In this document: positions 29,837-34,444 of the stretch, one piece after another | Layout: each line of letters opens with the position of its first letter | Numbering within the stretch: position 1 is the first letter of the stretch | Assembly (NCBI GenBank): GCA_027575765.1 | Contig: JANBPT010000471.1 | Coordinates: forward strand, 1-34,444 | Source of the DNA: Tieghemiomyces parasiticus | Taxonomy: Eukaryota; Kickxellomycota; Dimargaritomycetes; Dimargaritales; Dimargaritaceae | DNA length: 34,444 nucleotides | Direction: 5' to 3' | Notes under the pieces: model-generated | What the model saw: only the letters and a program-made list of their open reading frames with translations | Told to the model about the DNA's origin: nothing | Database searches by the model: none | Position numbers and translations under genes: made by a program

Positions 29837-32800
29837 TCATAGGAGATAACGGACAAACATGGCCCAGCTGGTAAGTAACAGGGTCACATAAACCCCCACG
29901 GGGAAGTAGTTCCATACGGTAAGCCGTCGGGGTACTACGGACTGTACGGCTGAAAGACGGCGGTGGCGGTGGCGACGACGGTTACCGCTGTACCGGTCGC
30001 CTGCTACTGGCGAGCATCCGGCGGAATTCTCGATCGTCTGGTGGTGGTGATGGTCGTCGTCGTCATCACCTCGTTGGTACAGACGCCGTTCATCTTCAAG
30101 GTCATCCTCCAGGATCGAAACGGCCACCGCCTCAGGGCTGTCGGATGGAGGTGGTTCCGGTGCATGGGCCGAGATTTCACGGAGCAACCGGGATTCTTCC
30201 GGGACTAGGTAGAAGGGCTGCGGTGGGATGGCATCGATGGCACCGTCGGGGACGGGTAGACGGGTCGGGGTGGTGGTGTTGTTGTTGACAATAGGGGAGG
30301 CCGCCGGAACCATACTACCAGTGTCATCCGGCACCATAACCTGCCGCCGCCGCTGCGATGGTGGCGACAATGGCGCCTGATAAGCCAACCCATCATCATG
30401 GAGTGCTGTCGACTCTAATGTATCACAAGTGACGTGGCAGCGACCCTTCGAGCACAGATCAGAGGTACACTGACGGGCCGCCGACGTCGCATCTAGCGGA
30501 ACCGACACCGCACGTGAGATGACTGGTGAGGTTAACGACGGAATCGATGTCGAAGATGTCGACGACGACGAGGATGAGGTGAACAATGAAGCGGTGGTGG
30601 CGTCACCGACCAACGCCGTACGCTTAGCAACCAATGATCCGGCCGCCTGCTCTACCGCCGCCGTCCTCGTTTCAACGTCGTCGGGACCGAGCTGGGGTGA
30701 GTACCGAATGGTATGGTGTGGCAATAACGTGCCACACCGACCACGGCGGCAAATATTCGAGGCGGCATGGGAAGTAGGAGAAGGAGGAGGAGGAGGTGAA
30801 GCCGCTGAGGAAGTGCCTTGCTGCGCCATGAGGGGCCCGGCATAGGCCATGTAAGCGGTAGCCACGTAGGCCCGGCTACACGCGCGGCAGGTGCGACGCT
30901 GACCGCCGCTGCTGCAGCTTTCAATATCGTGCGGCACCGCTGCCGCCGCCGCCACCGCTGCGGATCTCCGACCGCCTTCATCCCCAGAGATTGAATGCCA
31001 GTGTTCGTGATGATGGAGTGAGTAAGAGTGGTGACGGCGGTGCTGCTTCTTGACCTTTCGTTTGAAGTTTGTGCCACCACCACCGCCGCCGCCACCGCGG
31101 GTATCCCCTATTCTGCTACTGCTACTACTCGAGGCAGGACCGTCGTTAAGATTATAGCCCAGGTGGTTACGCTGAGATGAGGAACAGGGGCAACCGGCGG
31201 GGAGATACGGGTCACCATCAGCACCATCGTCATGGTTGCTGTCATTGCCGGTTTTGTCCGCCAGCACGCCGTTCGGGCCCGAGGCCCGTCGTCGTGTGGA
31301 GTAAGGCGGTGGGGGCGGGGACGCTGAAGCCGGGAGCGCGAAGCTACTCACCATGGCACGATAAGCATCGTCCTCGGGGGTGGTTCGGGCGACTGATACC
31401 CGCCGTTGCTGCTGACGCGATGGCGGTGGGGAGGTGGTTGGAGTCAACCCGGAAAGGAGCGGCGTGGTGCACGGGGATGACGGCGTCTGAGGGTCGGTCC
31501 GACGTCGGTGGTCCGAGTTATCGATTTGGTAATGACAAAACACATCATTGTGGGTCTCGATCCAATTGAGCCGGCGGTAGTCGTTGAGCTGCAGGAGACG
31601 GTCCCAACCCTGACGGTCGACCAAGTACAAGGCTACGGCGACAATGACCGCCAGGCTGCCCCAGAACAGGTAGAACCCCATCACGCGATCATAAGAGTGC
31701 TCGTTGAGGAGACGGGCTCGCCATATCGTCGTCGTAGTAGCAGCCATCGACAATGATGGCGCAGTGGTCAGAGGATGCGAGTCCTGGAGCTGACCAACAA
31801 TGATATCCACAATGGTATTGCCGATATTCTGGGCACTCTTGTAGAGGCCCAATCCAGACCCGACGGTCGACAAAGGTAGAACCAGCGGGATGGACGAGAT
31901 GGAGCAGATGGGGCCGACACTCAGGGATACCGAAAAAATGAACATACCGAGGACGGGACTGAAATGCGTGAACCCAAGGACGCCCATACTGGTCAGGAAA
32001 GCGAGGGACGAAATGACGATGGCGGTGGCCCGGTGGCCATGGCGGTCGACCCAAATACCCAAAAAGGGCACCAAAAAGACCGGCAGGAGCTGAGACACGC
32101 TGGCAATGTGAGCGGCCGTGCTGTCGTCGGCGTGGAACCGCAGCTTAACAAACTCGCTGCTGATGTGCAGAAACGTCGTCCACCCGCTGCCCAGCACAAA
32201 GCTCTGTAGCATAATGAGCCAGTAGGCCGCCGGGAATATGAAGATGTGGCGCAGGCGGAAGGTGTTCTTGCGCCTTAGTTTGGCCAACTCCGAGGCACTC
32301 ATGTGCTGGTTCAAGCGCCGCATCAGCGACACGTAGACCAAATTGATGGTCCACGAGCACAGGCAGATGAAGGCCGAGGCCCAGAAGGCGTACCCGTAGA
32401 ACCCCGTAGCCTCGGCAATAGGTACGGTGGTGCCCATGGACAGGAAAGATGACTATGGGAGCGGGATGAGGGAGTAGGTGGGAGTAATCGCAGGGATGAT
32501 ACAGTTTGATGATTTGGTGAGGAGGGGTCTTTACACAAAAAGGATGGGTGCGTAGTGGGGTCCAAGGTGAGCGATACACATTTAACGAGGGCGTGGCCTT
32601 GCGACGGGCCAAACATGTGATAACCCCGCAACCACTTACCAAACGTGCCGTGGCAATTTGTAACGCAATAGTCATGGCTAGACCCTTGCCAGTAAACCAG
32701 TGGCTCAGGATAGTCTCCTGGATGGTCACGATGGTGCCCGATCCGAGCCCGTAGAGCAGGCGGCCCACCACCATAGTTGCGAAGGACTGGTAGTGAGTGG

Positions 32801-34304
32801 AAACGGAAACGATCGTAGTTCCCAGAAGGATGAAACTGGTGGCCAGAATGGACCCAGCCGAGGTACCAAACGAGTCAATGAAGAGGCCGCCTAGTACTGG
32901 CAGTAGCGTATTGACCAGGGACACGGCGGACTGCAGCAAACCATACTGTGTGTTGCTGATACCAAAGTCCTAAATAGTGGGAAAGTGGAGGGGATGACGG
33001 TAATCAGGAGGCCGGGCAGAGCGATTAATGCTCCGGTGGAAATTTCCAAGGGTATGGGGGCGGTCAGCCCTTAGGTCGGGGGAGAAGCACTGAACACGAC
33101 ACTAAGCTGAGCGAGTGTAAAGTGGGAACCATGTCCCGCCCGAGACCACCGGTCCAGGAGCCGGGGAGGTAAAAAAACCTACCTTCTTGACAGTGGCCTT
33201 TAGGGCACCCAAAGTATGGGCGGCGTAATGGGCGCCAACTACGAGGGCGCGAGAATTCCAAAGGAGGAAGGGAAGACAAGTGACAGGTATAGAGTGTCAA
33301 TACATTAAGGAGGGAATGAGGTTAGTTTCAGCAGAAAGGTATGTTTCTGTCGGTAATGGCCCGCAGGATTTTGGTCGGCCCTGCGCGACCGTGACCTTTC
33401 CCCCCCCCTTCTCGCCCCTTAACCATGTTTATCTGCCGTGGATAGCGTCCTTCAGAGTATCGGCCGAACAGACCTCGTTTGATGCAGATGCAAATAAAAA
33501 AGGGGGGAGGTGGGTACCATCAGTCGCTCTACCGGTGGCCCTAAAGTCCCCTAGGGCGGCTGAAAGAGTGGCATCGTCTCGAAAGTTTAACTTACCTGAT
33601 AGCAAGAGAGCGCATAGGAGGGCCAGGGCTTGAAACTTCCACATCCTGGCCTTGTGTGCCCGTTCCGAGTCACTAAGGTGGTGATCATGTCGCCGGCGGT
33701 ACCGGCCGTGACCGCCATCACCACCGGCAACCATGGTGGTCGAGCTTTCGTCCTCACTGCCGTGATGGTGGTCGTGGTGATGGTGGTGTGGCGACCGTCC
33801 GTAGTGCCGGCGACCAAACATGCGGTGCAGCAGCCGGCCGAGCCCTCCCCGTCCACGGCTGCGGCTGCGCCACGGACTACCATGCCCATGGCGGGGATGC
33901 CTCTGGTTCCGATGGGTGGGTTCATAATCCTCGTTCCCGCTGACATGAGGATCCCGACGGTTCAGGGGCTGGGTCCGCGGCGGTTGGCCCGTGGGCGAAT
34001 CGCCACTGAGGAGGGGAGAGTTTTCGCAGGGCGTACCAGACAGCGGGTCCGTCTGGAGCTGGGAACCCACCGAGGGTGGTAGAGTGGGTCGCCGGTCGCG
34101 GCGAATGGGCGAGACCAGGGGGGCCAGGGTGCGGGTGGTGTTCGAGCCAGGGGCTCGTCGTTCCGTCCGGCGGGGATAGGGGCAACGTAGGGGGTCGGTG
34201 CCCCCACTGGGACTCCCGCCAGGCCGCGGCTGCGATTTGCCACCCGACACCGACTCGTCGTGGTCGTGCCGCCGCCACGGGTCTATGGAGGGCGAAGTGG
34301 CCAT
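29837..34304 (-). CDS. MFSD1-like major facilitator transporter, four exons
   Basis: Exons are 34304-33596, 33238-33183 (only 56 nt), 32969-32640 and 32452-29837. Donors are GTAAGT, GTAGGT and GTAAGT, all acceptors are TAG, and every join keeps the frame, giving 1236 residues. MFSD1-type proteins are lysosomal or vacuolar major facilitators; the animal one exports dipeptides. Conserved parts include GAHYAAHTLGALKATVKK, then DFGISNTQYGLLQSAVSLVN, VVGRLLYGLGSGTIVTIQET, HWFTGKGLAMTIALQIATAR, GIWVDRHGHRATA and LGLYKSAQNIGNTIVDIIVG. Membrane helix 1 (about 221-237) is split by intron 1. The 220-residue cytosolic N terminus contains ENSPLL (94-99), an acidic dileucine signal for vacuole/lysosome sorting, and a His-rich segment. 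After helix 12 (about 622-644) a Ser/Pro/His-rich region of about 560 residues precedes one more hydrophobic segment at the very C terminus (FPVGVYVTLLLTSWAMFVRY). Family members are usually near 460-600 residues. The transported substrate cannot be read from the sequence. Confidence 0.85.
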
Positions 34305-34444
34305 GGCGAGCTGAGCAGCGAGAAATAAAAAAAAGTGCTAGACAATAAAGGGCAAATAATAGAAGAGCACAGAGTGGGCGTGGGGAAGGTGCGTCGAGGT
34401 GGAAATGGGAGCGTGGGCTCGTAGGCGCAGCCCCGAGCTAATCA

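Overview
The window looks like a piece of a nuclear fungal chromosome. Large GC-rich genes carry spliceosomal introns (donors GTAAGT and GTAGGT, acceptors TAG, one perfect TACTAAC branch site), TATA boxes and AATAAA/ATTAAA poly(A) signals, and they are separated by long gene-free DNA. The fungus-specific ArAE_2/BRE4-like family, a monofunctional TRP2-type anthranilate synthase, mariner relics and very long low-complexity (His/Ser/Pro-rich) protein segments all fit a fungus. A GC-rich, early-diverging lineage is my guess from protein style only, with low confidence.

Layout, left to right. The left edge holds the 5' end of a 4-hydroxyphenylpyruvate dioxygenase gene on the minus strand, with an in-frame TGA between its only nearby ATG and the conserved domain. 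From about 0.2 to 6.3 kb there is no clear gene except a possible 55-codon minus-strand unit at 2.8-3.0 kb with a good TATA box and poly(A) signal. At 6350-7915 (+) lies anthranilate synthase component I (TRP2), convergent with a single-exon giant (8242-15027, -): a 2261-residue BRE4/ArAE_2-type membrane protein. At 16.56-17.67 kb (-) is a decayed mariner (DD34D) transposase. At 18364-20470 (-) is a two-exon gene for a 632-residue protein with a signal-peptide-like N terminus followed by an F-box-like segment; its splice is in frame and its promoter has TATAAAAGGGC. At 21757-22704 (-) is a 315-residue protein with two C-terminal membrane segments. From 22.7 to 29.8 kb no credible gene is visible, but there is a strongly purine-skewed stretch, a second and older mariner relic (about 25.25-25.87 kb), a possible retrotransposon primer-binding site and several (TA)n tracts. 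At 29837-34304 (-) is a four-exon MFSD1-like major facilitator gene (1236 residues) with a dileucine sorting motif and an unusual 560-residue disordered region before a final extra membrane segment.

The genes do not form a pathway cluster. TRP2 (tryptophan synthesis from chorismate) and HPPD (tyrosine breakdown) are both aromatic-amino-acid enzymes, but they are on opposite strands 6 kb apart and nothing shows co-regulation. Three products are membrane proteins and one looks secretory. The strongest novelty candidates are the secretory F-box-like protein, the extended MFSD1-like transporter, the TGA-CTA interruption in HPPD and the two related mariner fossils.
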